In this document: positions 35,707 through 43,394 of the stretch, piece by piece
Position numbering within the stretch: the first letter of the stretch is position 1
How the letters are laid out: each line of letters begins with the position of its first letter
Assembly: GCF_000472445.1 (NCBI RefSeq)
Contig: NZ_AXAJ01000006.1
Coordinates: forward strand, 124,157-188,156
Direction: 5' to 3'
From: Burkholderia sp. WSM2230
Lineage (GTDB): Bacteria > Pseudomonadota > Gammaproteobacteria > Burkholderiales > Burkholderiaceae
Length of the DNA: 64,000 nt
The notes under the pieces: model-generated
Database searches by the model: none
Seen by the model: the letters and a program-made list of their open reading frames with translations, nothing else
What the model was told of the DNA's origin: nothing
Translations under genes and position numbers: made by a program

Positions 35707-38250
35707 TCAGCTTCCCTTGTATTCGGCTGCGCTCGCCGGCGATGCAGGCGCTGCCTTGCGCCCGGCAGGTGAAGGTGCAGATGCAGATGCGGGCGGCGAA
35801 GCCGCTGATCCCGCGGCCCCACCACCCGACGAACGCTTGTTGACCGGTGCGCCCTCGAGCGAAATGGCGGGCTTGGGCGGCTGCTTCATACCTGGCGGCG
35901 GGGCCTTCGGCGCCTGACGCACTTGCGACAGCAGTTGCGCGCACGGCAACGGCTTGTTGTTGCTCGGCGCGAGCAAGGGCAGCAGCGCCGCAAACGGATT
36001 GATAAGCCCGAGGCCCACTGCCGCGCCGCCTCGCAACGCGAGCGCGCCGGCGTTCACGCCGACATGCGGATTCTTGAACGTGCCCTTCGCATACAGCGGC
36101 GAGCGCAGCGAAAACACGCGGAAGCCTTTCGTGTGCGGATGCACGCCGAGGTCCATCGTTTCGTCGCGCATGTTGACGGTGCCGTCTATGTCGATCACCG
36201 CGTCGTCGGTATCGAGTGCGAACACGCGCGAGTCGAGCACGCCGTTGGTCGCGACAAAGTCGGCGGCCGCGCAGTTGATCTTCACGTCGCGATTGCCGAA
36301 CAGCTTTTCATAGACGACGTTCGCCACGTTCAGACCAGCGGCTTCCATCAACAGACGGCTCACGGTACCTTCAGTGACGAGCGCCTTCACCTCGCCGTTC
36401 GAGGTCGCGGCGAGCGCAGCCGGCGAATTGCCCGTCGCCGTGAGCGCGGCGTCGCCGTTGATTTCGCCGAGCGCATTCTGCATCGTCTTGAAGTTCGGGA
36501 ACAGCTGCTTCAGCTTGAGATGCCGCGCGGCAGACGCAAAGCGCGCCTTGAGCGGCGTGCCGCTGCCGTCCAGATGAATATCGGAGGCGAGCGTGCCGCC
36601 GGCCACGCCGAACTTCAGCGGTTCGAGCGACAGCACGCCGTTGGTCATCACAATGTGCGTGTAAAGATCGGTGATCGGCAGATCGGCGTTCTTGATGATG
36701 CGCCGGCCGGTGAACTTCACGTCGGCGTCGATCGCCTTCCAGCGTTCGGTGCGGAATTCTTCGACCGGTAATGCCTTGTTCGAAGGCTGCATCGTCGCAT
36801 CGCCGCGCTTGGCCTTGCTCGCGTTCGAGTCGGCGCCGATCACAGGCGCAAGGTCGGAGAACTGCAGCAGACGCGACTCGAGTTCGCCTTGCAGCAGCGG
36901 ACGCGGTTGGCGCGCGGTGTAGATGAGCGAACCATTCAGGTCGCTGCCGCCCACGCGGCCTGTAAAGTTTTCATACTTGAACACGTTGCCGGTGGTCTTG
37001 AACTGACCGACGAGACGTCCTTCCGTGGCGTAAGGTGGCGTGTCGGGCAGGGTCACGCCCGTCAGCGAATAGAGCTTCGCCATGCTGCTGCCCTGCACCC
37101 ACAGGCGCAGGTCGACGGCGGCGAGATGCGCCGGGTCGGTGATCGTGCCCACAAGGGCCACGTGCAGATCGCCGGCTTTCACGTCCGCTTGCACGGGAAA
37201 CGGCCGGTTCGCGTCCTGTAGCGCGAGCACGCCGCCCACTTTGCCGCTGCCTGTAACCGGCGTCTTGTTGTAGGTGCCTTTGACGGTCCAGCCGATCGCG
37301 TAAGGCGGAATGTCGCGCGCGTTACCGCGGGCCGCGGTGGTGCCTGCTCCGCTCGCTTCGCTTGCCCCGCTTGTCACACTGGCACCCGGCGCTCCCGTAG
37401 CCGATGCAACCGCCGCACCGCTCGCGCCGTTCGAGCCACCGGCGACGAGCCCGCCCGAAGCGCCCGTGGCCGCCGTCGTGCCGGACGCATGAATATCCGT
37501 CGACGAAGCTCCAGAGGCCGCGGCCGCAGCAGCAGCCGAGGCCGCCGACGCCGCCTGCGCATCCGCCTGCGCGCCCAACTTCCTCGCGCCTTCCTTGCCC
37601 ACCGCCTCGGCCGATGCCTTGCGCGACGCCTGTTCCTGCTGCTTCATCGCCTCGCCGATCGGAATCGGCTGGCCGAGCGTATCGATCACCATCTGCGCGT
37701 CGACTTTCTTCTGCTCGTCGGAGAGCGCAATGTTGCCCTTCGCGAACACAATGTCATGCAACTGCAGTTTCCACTGCGACGGCGTCTTGGACTTCGGCAG
37801 CTCGAACGTCCAGTTGTTGCGGCCATCCATCGTACGTTCGAGATCGACGGAAGGATTCACGAGATTGATCGCCGGAATCACGATGTCGTGCGCGAGGAGC
37901 GGCAGCACCTTCACCTGGAAGTCGATTTCGTCGAGGGTCGCGAACTGCGGGCGCTTCGCCCAGTCGGGGTTGGCAATGGTAATGTTCGCCGCCGAGAAGC
38001 GCGGCCACGGCACCCAGCTTTTCCAGCCGGTTTCGCCGACCGGATGCCGGAAGCCGACCCTCAGGTCGCCGTTGATCGTGAATTGCCGGCCGATGGCCTG
38101 TGTGACCTTGTCGTTGACATAGGGGCGGGCGCGGTTCCAGTCGAAGGTCAGAATGAAAACCGTAAGCGCAACCACCAGAATGACGATGATCGCCAGTATC
38201 CATGCGACGATTTTGCCGATCCGTCTTCCGATTGTGCTCGACCCTGCCAT
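35707..38250 (-). CDS. AsmA family protein
   Basis: 847 aa from the ATG at 38250, which has GGGAG upstream and begins a basic stretch and one transmembrane helix (IVAWILAIIVILVVALTVFIL, about 14-34). AsmA-like proteins are anchored in the inner membrane with a long periplasmic bridge for lipid transport to the outer membrane. The N-terminal AsmA block (DWNRARPYVNDKVTQAIGRQF) and the C-terminal AsmA_2 block (LGEINGDAALTATGNSPAAL) are visible. A large Ala/Gly/Ser-rich insert (about 200-310) is unusual, and so is the Pro/Ala-rich C-terminal tail. Confidence 0.9.
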   Translation of the reverse strand: MAGSSTIGRRIGKIVAWILAIIVILVVALTVFILTFDWNRARPYVNDKVTQAIGRQFTINGDLRVGFRHPVGETGWKSWVPWPRFSAANITIANPDWAKRPQFATLDEIDFQVKVLPLLAHDIVIPAINLVNPSVDLERTMDGRNNWTFELPKSKTPSQWKLQLHDIVFAKGNIALSDEQKKVDAQMVIDTLGQPIPIGEAMKQQEQASRKASAEAVGKEGARKLGAQADAQAASAASAAAAAAASGASSTDIHASGTTAATGASGGLVAGGSNGASGAAVASATGAPGASVTSGASEASGAGTTAARGNARDIPPYAIGWTVKGTYNKTPVTGSGKVGGVLALQDANRPFPVQADVKAGDLHVALVGTITDPAHLAAVDLRLWVQGSSMAKLYSLTGVTLPDTPPYATEGRLVGQFKTTGNVFKYENFTGRVGGSDLNGSLIYTARQPRPLLQGELESRLLQFSDLAPVIGADSNASKAKRGDATMQPSNKALPVEEFRTERWKAIDADVKFTGRRIIKNADLPITDLYTHIVMTNGVLSLEPLKFGVAGGTLASDIHLDGSGTPLKARFASAARHLKLKQLFPNFKTMQNALGEINGDAALTATGNSPAALAATSNGEVKALVTEGTVSRLLMEAAGLNVANVVYEKLFGNRDVKINCAAADFVATNGVLDSRVFALDTDDAVIDIDGTVNMRDETMDLGVHPHTKGFRVFSLRSPLYAKGTFKNPHVGVNAGALALRGGAAVGLGLINPFAALLPLLAPSNNKPLPCAQLLSQVRQAPKAPPPGMKQPPKPAISLEGAPVNKRSSGGGAAGSAASPPASASAPSPAGRKAAPASPASAAEYKGS

Positions 38251-38439
38251 CAAACGCTCCCGGATTCTTCTTGGTTGTGGGTCGTTCAGCAGATATTGTG
38301 CCCGGTGATGGAGCGCCTTCGATCTTGCGCCGTGATGCTGGAGTACTGCGGCCTTCATCGCGCTAACGCCGCCGGTGCCCTGCCGGTGCCCTTATCATGC
38401 TGCATCGCTCACCATGCATTGCGCGCACTCATTCTTTCC

Positions 38440-39150
38440 ATGACCGACATTCCGCTTGTTCTCGCCGACGGTATCGTCCGGCGCGACGCCTTGCGTGGCC
38501 AGACGCTGTTGCAGCCCACGCGCTTCGCGCTCGGTGCGGGCGAGCGCGTCGCCATCACGGGCCCGTCCGGTTCCGGCAAGAGCGTGTTCCTGCGCGCGCT
38601 CGCGCTGCTCGATCCGCTCGACGCCGGATCCATCCTGTGGCATGGCGCGCCCGTCTCCCGCGCCGCGATTCCGGCTTACCGGCGCAACGTCGCGTATATC
38701 CGGCAACGGCCCGCGCTGCTCGACGGCACCGTGGAAGACAACCTGCGTTACCCGTTCGAGTTGCGCGCCTATCGCGACGTGCGCTTCGACCGCGACCTCG
38801 CGGCGAGTCTCGTCGCGCAGGCGGGCCGCGGCGGCGGCTTCCTCGACAAACGCGCGAGCGAACTGTCGGGCGGCGAAGCGCAAATCACTGCGCTGATCCG
38901 CGTGCTGCAACTCGCCCCGCAAGTGCTGTTGCTCGACGAACCCACCGCTTCGCTCGATCCCGAGTCGTCGCGCGCGATAGAGGGTCTTGTGCGCGCCTGG
39001 TTCGACGCCGCGCGCGGCGCTCGCGCGTCGATCTGGGTGTCGCACGATCCCGCGCAAGCCGCCCGCATGAGCGAGCGGCATCTGACCATGCGCGCCGGCA
39101 CGCTCGACGAATCCGCCCTCGTCCCCACCCACAAGGAGCCCAGCAGATGA
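38440..39150 (+). CDS. ABC transporter ATP-binding protein (FetA/YbbL-like)
   Basis: 236 aa from the ATG at 38440; a much longer frame reaching back to 37489 is antisense to the AsmA gene. Walker A GPSGSGKS (41-48), signature ELSGGEAQ (141-148), Walker B VLLLDEPTASLD (162-173) and the H-loop SHDPAQ are present. Its stop overlaps the permease start (ATGA at 39147-39150). The partner is a UPF0014 permease, and in E. coli this pair (FetAB) is linked to iron export; that function is inferred. Confidence 0.88.
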   Translation: MTDIPLVLADGIVRRDALRGQTLLQPTRFALGAGERVAITGPSGSGKSVFLRALALLDPLDAGSILWHGAPVSRAAIPAYRRNVAYIRQRPALLDGTVEDNLRYPFELRAYRDVRFDRDLAASLVAQAGRGGGFLDKRASELSGGEAQITALIRVLQLAPQVLLLDEPTASLDPESSRAIEGLVRAWFDAARGARASIWVSHDPAQAARMSERHLTMRAGTLDESALVPTHKEPSR

Positions 39151-39953
39151 CATTGCAAAACCTGAGCCTCTGGGACGTCGCGATCGCCGCGCTGCTGATC
39201 GTCGTGAACGGCGCGGTGTCGGTCGCGCTAAAGCTCGATCTCGAACGCAAGCTCGCGTGGGCCGCCGTGCGCACCGTCGTGCAGTTGCTCGCCATCGGCT
39301 ATGTGCTCGGCTGGGTGTTCCGCTACGATCACTGGTTCGTCGTGCTGCCGTTGATGATCGTGATGACGCTGATCGCCGGCTTCGCTGGCGCGCAGCGCGG
39401 CAGCCGCACTTACAGAGGGCAACGCGCGGACAGTGTGCTGTCGATCTGGGTCAGTTCATGGCTCGTGGCCGCGGTCGGGCTCTTCGTCGTGATCCGCATT
39501 CGCCCGTGGTACGAGCCGCAGTATGCGATTCCGATACTCGGCATGATCCTCGGCAATACGCTGACGGGCGTCTCGCTCGGCATTGAACGCATGACCGAGG
39601 AACTGACTGCGCGGCGCGACCGCGTCGAGATGGCGCTCGCGCTCGGCGCGACCCGCTGGGAGGCGGCGCAGGCGCCCGCGCGTCAGGCGGTGCGCGCAGG
39701 CATGATGCCGACGCTCAACCAGATGGCGGTGGTCGGCGTGGTGAGCCTGCCGGGCATGATGACCGGCCAGGTGCTGGCCGGTCAGTCGCCGCTGCAGGCG
39801 GTGCGCTATCAGATCGTGATCATGTTCCTGATTGCGGCTTCATCGGCACTCGGAACGGTGGGCGCCGTGCTGCTCACTTACCGGCGCCTCTTTTCGGCGG
39901 AGCATCGCTTTCTGTCGACGCGGCTTGTCGAACGCACCGCCGCGCGGCGTTAA
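39147..39953 (+). CDS. ABC transporter permease, UPF0014 family (FetB/YbbM-like)
   Basis: 268-aa membrane protein with about seven helices. The family's conserved block is clear: GNTLTGVSLGIERMTEELTARRDRVEMALALGATRWEAA and VVGVVSLPGMMTGQVLAGQSPLQAVRYQI. Translation is coupled to the ATPase gene by a 4-nt overlap. The E. coli homologue with its ATPase exports iron under peroxide stress; the substrate here is not shown by sequence. Confidence 0.9.
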   Translation: MTLQNLSLWDVAIAALLIVVNGAVSVALKLDLERKLAWAAVRTVVQLLAIGYVLGWVFRYDHWFVVLPLMIVMTLIAGFAGAQRGSRTYRGQRADSVLSIWVSSWLVAAVGLFVVIRIRPWYEPQYAIPILGMILGNTLTGVSLGIERMTEELTARRDRVEMALALGATRWEAAQAPARQAVRAGMMPTLNQMAVVGVVSLPGMMTGQVLAGQSPLQAVRYQIVIMFLIAASSALGTVGAVLLTYRRLFSAEHRFLSTRLVERTAARR

Positions 39954-39984
39954 AGCTCCCGTCAGCCGCTCACCGTGTAGCCCG

Positions 39985-40548
39985 TCACCGTTTCGCGCTG
40001 ATCGCGACCGTCGTGCCGTCGCCGAGCGTCAACGTTTTCGTGCTGCCGTTCACCGGCATCGTGAAACGCAGCACCTGGCTCACGCTGACATCGTTCGGAC
40101 ACTTGAGCGATTTTCCATTGGCCGTGACGGTCTTCATGCCGTCCGGCTTGTGCGCCTGGAAGCTCAGTTGCACGGTTGCCGTGCCGTCTTCACCGACTAC
40201 CGGCGCCAAGCGTATCTGCGTCTGGCGGATCATTGCGCCGTTGGAGTCGAGCGGCAGCGACGCGTAGTTCGGGCACGCATCGGTGGCGGGAACGGCGCCG
40301 CCGGGCGGCACGGTTTTCCACGTGAAGTCGTCGGACTGGCCCGAGCGGATCGTGCGCGTTTCCTGCGAATTGCCGAACTGTTTCGACGTGACGCGCACCG
40401 TGTAGCGGATCGGACCGTCGAGCGCGGATTGCGACGTCACCGTGATCGGCGTGGCCGCGTGAGCGGCCGGCACGAGCATGCCGCAAGACAGCGCGCAAGC
40501 GAGAGAAGCGACAACTGGAACGGCGGAGAGTTTGAAGCTTGAGCTCAT
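39985..40548 (-). CDS. Exported hypothetical protein, 187 aa
   Basis: A Sec signal peptide (MSSSFKLSAVPVVASLACAL...PAAHA, cleavage near residue 31) leads a mature beta-rich domain (TPITVTSQSALDGPIRYTVRV) with one cysteine pair (CPNY, KCPND) that may form a disulfide in the periplasm. A family name (a Burkholderia-specific DUF) is likely but not recalled with certainty. It is convergent with the FetB-like gene and starts 200 nt from the oxidoreductase end. Function unknown. Confidence 0.7.
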   Translation of the reverse strand: MSSSFKLSAVPVVASLACALSCGMLVPAAHAATPITVTSQSALDGPIRYTVRVTSKQFGNSQETRTIRSGQSDDFTWKTVPPGGAVPATDACPNYASLPLDSNGAMIRQTQIRLAPVVGEDGTATVQLSFQAHKPDGMKTVTANGKSLKCPNDVSVSQVLRFTMPVNGSTKTLTLGDGTTVAISAKR

Positions 40549-40748
40549 ACTGTCACCTCGTTGTTGTGCCGCTGCATGCCCGCATGAGCCGCCCTCCGCG
40601 CAGCTTCATGAGCCGAGCCTGCGGGAGCCGGCAGCGGACGCGAGACACGCAACCGCTTTGGCATGATGCGCCACCAGTCTACCGCCAAGCGATGCCGTGC
40701 GCGCCTGCGCGGCATCGGGTGTTACCCCGCTTGCGCTGCAGCCTTTTA

Positions 40749-41765
40749 TCAGAAGCCGCTCAACACCAGCTTGCCGATCGCGCGCCCTTCCTCGAGCAGG
40801 CGATGCGCGCGGCGCAAGTTCGCGGCATTGATCGCGCCGAGGTTTTGCCCGACCGTCGTGCGCAAGATGCCGCCGTCGACGAGCCGCGCCACCTCGGTCA
40901 GCAGCTTGTGCTGTTCGATCATGTCGGGCGTGCCGAACATCGAACGCGTGAACATGAACTCCCAGTGAAACGCGGCGCTCTTCGCCTTCAGCAATTCGAC
41001 CGGCACCGGCTTGCTATTCTCGACGATCGTGCAAATGCCGCCTTGCGGTCTGACGAGCTCGGCCGCGGCCGGGAAATTCCTGTCCGTGTCGTTGAAAATC
41101 AGTACGTAGTCCACCTGGCCGATGCCGAGCTTCTTCAGTTGCGCCGGCATGTCGCCGAAGTGATCGACGATATGATCCGCGCCCAGCCCGGTCGCCCATT
41201 TCGCCGACTCGGGGCGCGACGCAGTGGCAATCACCTTGAGCTTCGCGAGCTGTTTGGCCAGTTGAATGCCGATCGAGCCGACCCCGCCCGCGCCGCCCAC
41301 AATCAGCACCGTGCGGCCTTCGTGCGCGCCTTGCGGCGACACGCCGAGGCGGTCGAACAACGCTTCCCACGCGGTGATCGCGGTCAACGGCAAGGCGGCC
41401 GCGTGCGTGAAATCGAGCGACGCGGGCTTGCGGCCGGCAATCCGCTCATCGACAAGATGGAACTCGCTGTTCGCGCCCGGCCGCGTGATGCTGCCCGCAT
41501 AGAAGACCGGATCGCCGACCTTGAAGAGCGTCACCTCGGGGCCGACCGCGACCACGGTGCCGGCGGCGTCCCAACCCAGCACGCGCGGCTCTTTTTCCAC
41601 GGTGTCTTTCGGCGCGCGCACCTTGGTGTCGACCGGATTCACGGAGATGGCTTCGACCTTCACCAGCAGATCGCGGCCTGTGGCTTCCGGCTTGGGAATG
41701 TCGACGTCAATGAGGGCTTCTTCGTGGTCGATAGGCAGATAGCGGTACAGGCCGACAGCTTTCAT
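40749..41765 (-). CDS. Zinc-type alcohol dehydrogenase family protein (quinone oxidoreductase-like)
   Basis: 338-aa MDR-superfamily NAD(P)H-dependent oxidoreductase. Start MKAVGLYRYLPIDHEEALIDV; the catalytic-domain block NPVDTKVR and the nucleotide-binding loop GGAGGVGSIGIQLAKQ (residues ~153-168) identify it. There are few Cys/His in the positions of the catalytic zinc ligands, so it is more like quinone oxidoreductases. It is divergent from a LysR gene (153 nt between starts), which probably regulates it. Confidence 0.88.
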   Translation of the reverse strand: MKAVGLYRYLPIDHEEALIDVDIPKPEATGRDLLVKVEAISVNPVDTKVRAPKDTVEKEPRVLGWDAAGTVVAVGPEVTLFKVGDPVFYAGSITRPGANSEFHLVDERIAGRKPASLDFTHAAALPLTAITAWEALFDRLGVSPQGAHEGRTVLIVGGAGGVGSIGIQLAKQLAKLKVIATASRPESAKWATGLGADHIVDHFGDMPAQLKKLGIGQVDYVLIFNDTDRNFPAAAELVRPQGGICTIVENSKPVPVELLKAKSAAFHWEFMFTRSMFGTPDMIEQHKLLTEVARLVDGGILRTTVGQNLGAINAANLRRAHRLLEEGRAIGKLVLSGF

Positions 41766-41864
41766 TTGTGATGCTCCCTGGTTTGTTCAGATTGAGTGCA
41801 GGTCGAGTTCGGGGATCGGCGACATCAACGGACGCGCCCCGTTGACGTGATCCTAAGCTGCCCC

Positions 41865-41887
41865 TTATTGCGACAAAAGCGGCATAA
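41865..41887. promoter_or_regulatory. TTAT-N15-ATAA dyad in the oxidoreductase-LysR divergent region
   Basis: TTAT (41865-41868) and ATAA (41884-41887). LysR-type regulators bind dyads with a T-N11-A core between divergent genes; this is the only candidate I see, and it is short. Confidence 0.25.
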
Positions 41888-41918
41888 TCGCTGAAACATC
41901 TTTTTGATTTTCCGAAGA

Positions 41919-42881
41919 ATGGACCTTGCCGCCCACAACGCGCGCGATGTGCGCCCCGCCGCCGGCGAGCGCGAGCGCCTCGATCTCCTCGACGTCGCCC
42001 TGTTCGTGCGGGCCGCGCTGCTCGCCAACGTGTCGGCGGCGGGACGGGAGTTCGGCTTGTCGGCGGCGGTCGCGAGTTCGCGCATCGCGCAACTGGAGAA
42101 GCTGCTCGGCGCGCGCCTGCTCCATCGGACCACCCGCCGCATCAGTCTCACGCAGGACGGCGAAGTGTTCATGACGCGCGCCGAAGCGCTGCTCGACGCG
42201 GCTGCCGCCGCACGCGCGTCGGTGGGCCGGGGGCAAGCGGAGCCGCAAGGCCGCTTGCGCGTGTCGATGCCGTCGTCGTTCGGACGGCAGCACGTGTCGC
42301 CTGTCATCAGCGAATTCTTGCGGCGTTATCCCGGCGTGAGCGTGGATCTGCGGCTCACCGATCAGATCGTCGATCTCGTCGATGCCGGTATCGACGTGGC
42401 GATCCGTGTCGGCGCGCTGAAGGATTCGTCGCTGGTCGCGCGGCGGCTTGCGGTCAACCGGCGCGTGTTGTGCGCGGCGCCTTCATATCTCGCGGAGCGC
42501 GGCACGCCGCATCATCCGTCGGACCTCGCGCAACACGAATGCATGATTCTGTCGGAGCAGCGCAACTGGGCCTTCGAAACGCCGGCCGGCCCGCTCGACG
42601 TGCGCGTGAGCGGGCGCCTCGTCACCGACAACGGCGAAGTGATCCGCGATGCGCTGCTGGCAGGCTTCGGCATAGCGCTCAAATCGACCTGGGACGTCGC
42701 GCCGTTTCTGCGCAGCGGCGAACTGGTCAGCGTGCTCGAAAACTATCCGCTGGCGGAGAAGGTGGCGATCTGGGCCGTGTATCCGAGCCGCGCGTTCGTG
42801 CCGCCGAAAACGCTCGCCTTCATTGATTTTCTCGCCGGGCATTTCGGCGACCCGCCCTATTGGGACGCCGAGCCAGCCTGA
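41919..42881 (+). CDS. LysR-family transcriptional regulator
   Basis: 320 aa from the ATG at 41919. The N-terminal winged helix reads NVSAAGREFGLSAAVASSRIAQLEKLLGARLLHRTTRRISLT, with the long linker helix after it; the effector-binding domain spans about 100-300 (GRLRVSMPSSFGRQHVSPVISEF). It belongs to the subgroup that often controls a divergent oxidoreductase, as here. The inducer is unknown. Confidence 0.92.
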   Translation: MDLAAHNARDVRPAAGERERLDLLDVALFVRAALLANVSAAGREFGLSAAVASSRIAQLEKLLGARLLHRTTRRISLTQDGEVFMTRAEALLDAAAAARASVGRGQAEPQGRLRVSMPSSFGRQHVSPVISEFLRRYPGVSVDLRLTDQIVDLVDAGIDVAIRVGALKDSSLVARRLAVNRRVLCAAPSYLAERGTPHHPSDLAQHECMILSEQRNWAFETPAGPLDVRVSGRLVTDNGEVIRDALLAGFGIALKSTWDVAPFLRSGELVSVLENYPLAEKVAIWAVYPSRAFVPPKTLAFIDFLAGHFGDPPYWDAEPA

Positions 42882-42922
42882 GGCAGGCGCAAAGCCGGCG
42901 CAACGTGCTGTGCCGGCGGCCC

Positions 42923-42990
42923 GAGTTCCGGATTTCGATGCGTCGGCGGCTGCGGGCCACTGAGTTCCAGATTCCGGCGCGTCGACCGCC
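42923..42990. repeat. Imperfect 28-bp direct repeat after the LysR gene
   Basis: GAGTTCCGGATTTCGATGCG (42923-) and GAGTTCCAGATTCCGGCGCG (42962-) share most positions; each continues into a GTCG-CGGC block. It may be a decayed local duplication in the spacer. Confidence 0.4.
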
Positions 42991-43029
42991 ACCGGCCAAA
43001 CAGGTAAAGAGCCAAACGTGAGGCGTGAA

Positions 43030-43338
43030 TCAGCGTTTGCCGCTCGCGGTGCCGGACGATTTGCCATCCGAATTGATGTCGGCGTGCGCGTCGTTCTGGG
43101 TCTTTTCCTGGTATTCGCCGCCGCCGCGGCGGTCGGTGTCCTTCAGTCCGCGTTCCACGTCGCTATGCGCCTGTTTGCCGACGCGCCGTGGATCTTCGTC
43201 GTCCTGCGACGCCATGCTCTGGTCGTTCTCGTGCGGCAGCGGCGCGGCGGTTTCCTGCAACGACTGCGGGTCTTTCGGCGCATGCGGATCGGCTGTCTTG
43301 TCGCCGTCCGACGATTGCGGTGTGCTCTTCATAGTCAT
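43030..43338 (-). CDS. Small, highly charged, probably disordered protein next to ligD
   Basis: 102 aa; AGGAG lies before the ATG at 43338. The sequence (MTMKSTPQSSDGDKTADPHA, later EDPRRVGKQAHSDVERGLKD) has no Cys, Trp or Phe and only one Tyr; it is rich in Asp, Lys, Ser and Gln, so it is probably unstructured. It begins 56 nt after the ligD stop on the same strand and may be co-transcribed with ku-ligD. It resembles small stress-type hydrophilic proteins in composition, but I recognise no family. Confidence 0.65.
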   Translation of the reverse strand: MTMKSTPQSSDGDKTADPHAPKDPQSLQETAAPLPHENDQSMASQDDEDPRRVGKQAHSDVERGLKDTDRRGGGEYQEKTQNDAHADINSDGKSSGTASGKR

Positions 43339-43394
43339 TGCGTGCTCCTGTTTTCCTTGATGTCATCCAGCCGATGCCATGCCGCCATGCGCGG

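Noticed and set aside
37489..38439. N-terminal extension of the FetA-like ATPase
   Set aside because: The extended frame is antisense to the AsmA gene; the ATPase family starts at the ATG at 38440.
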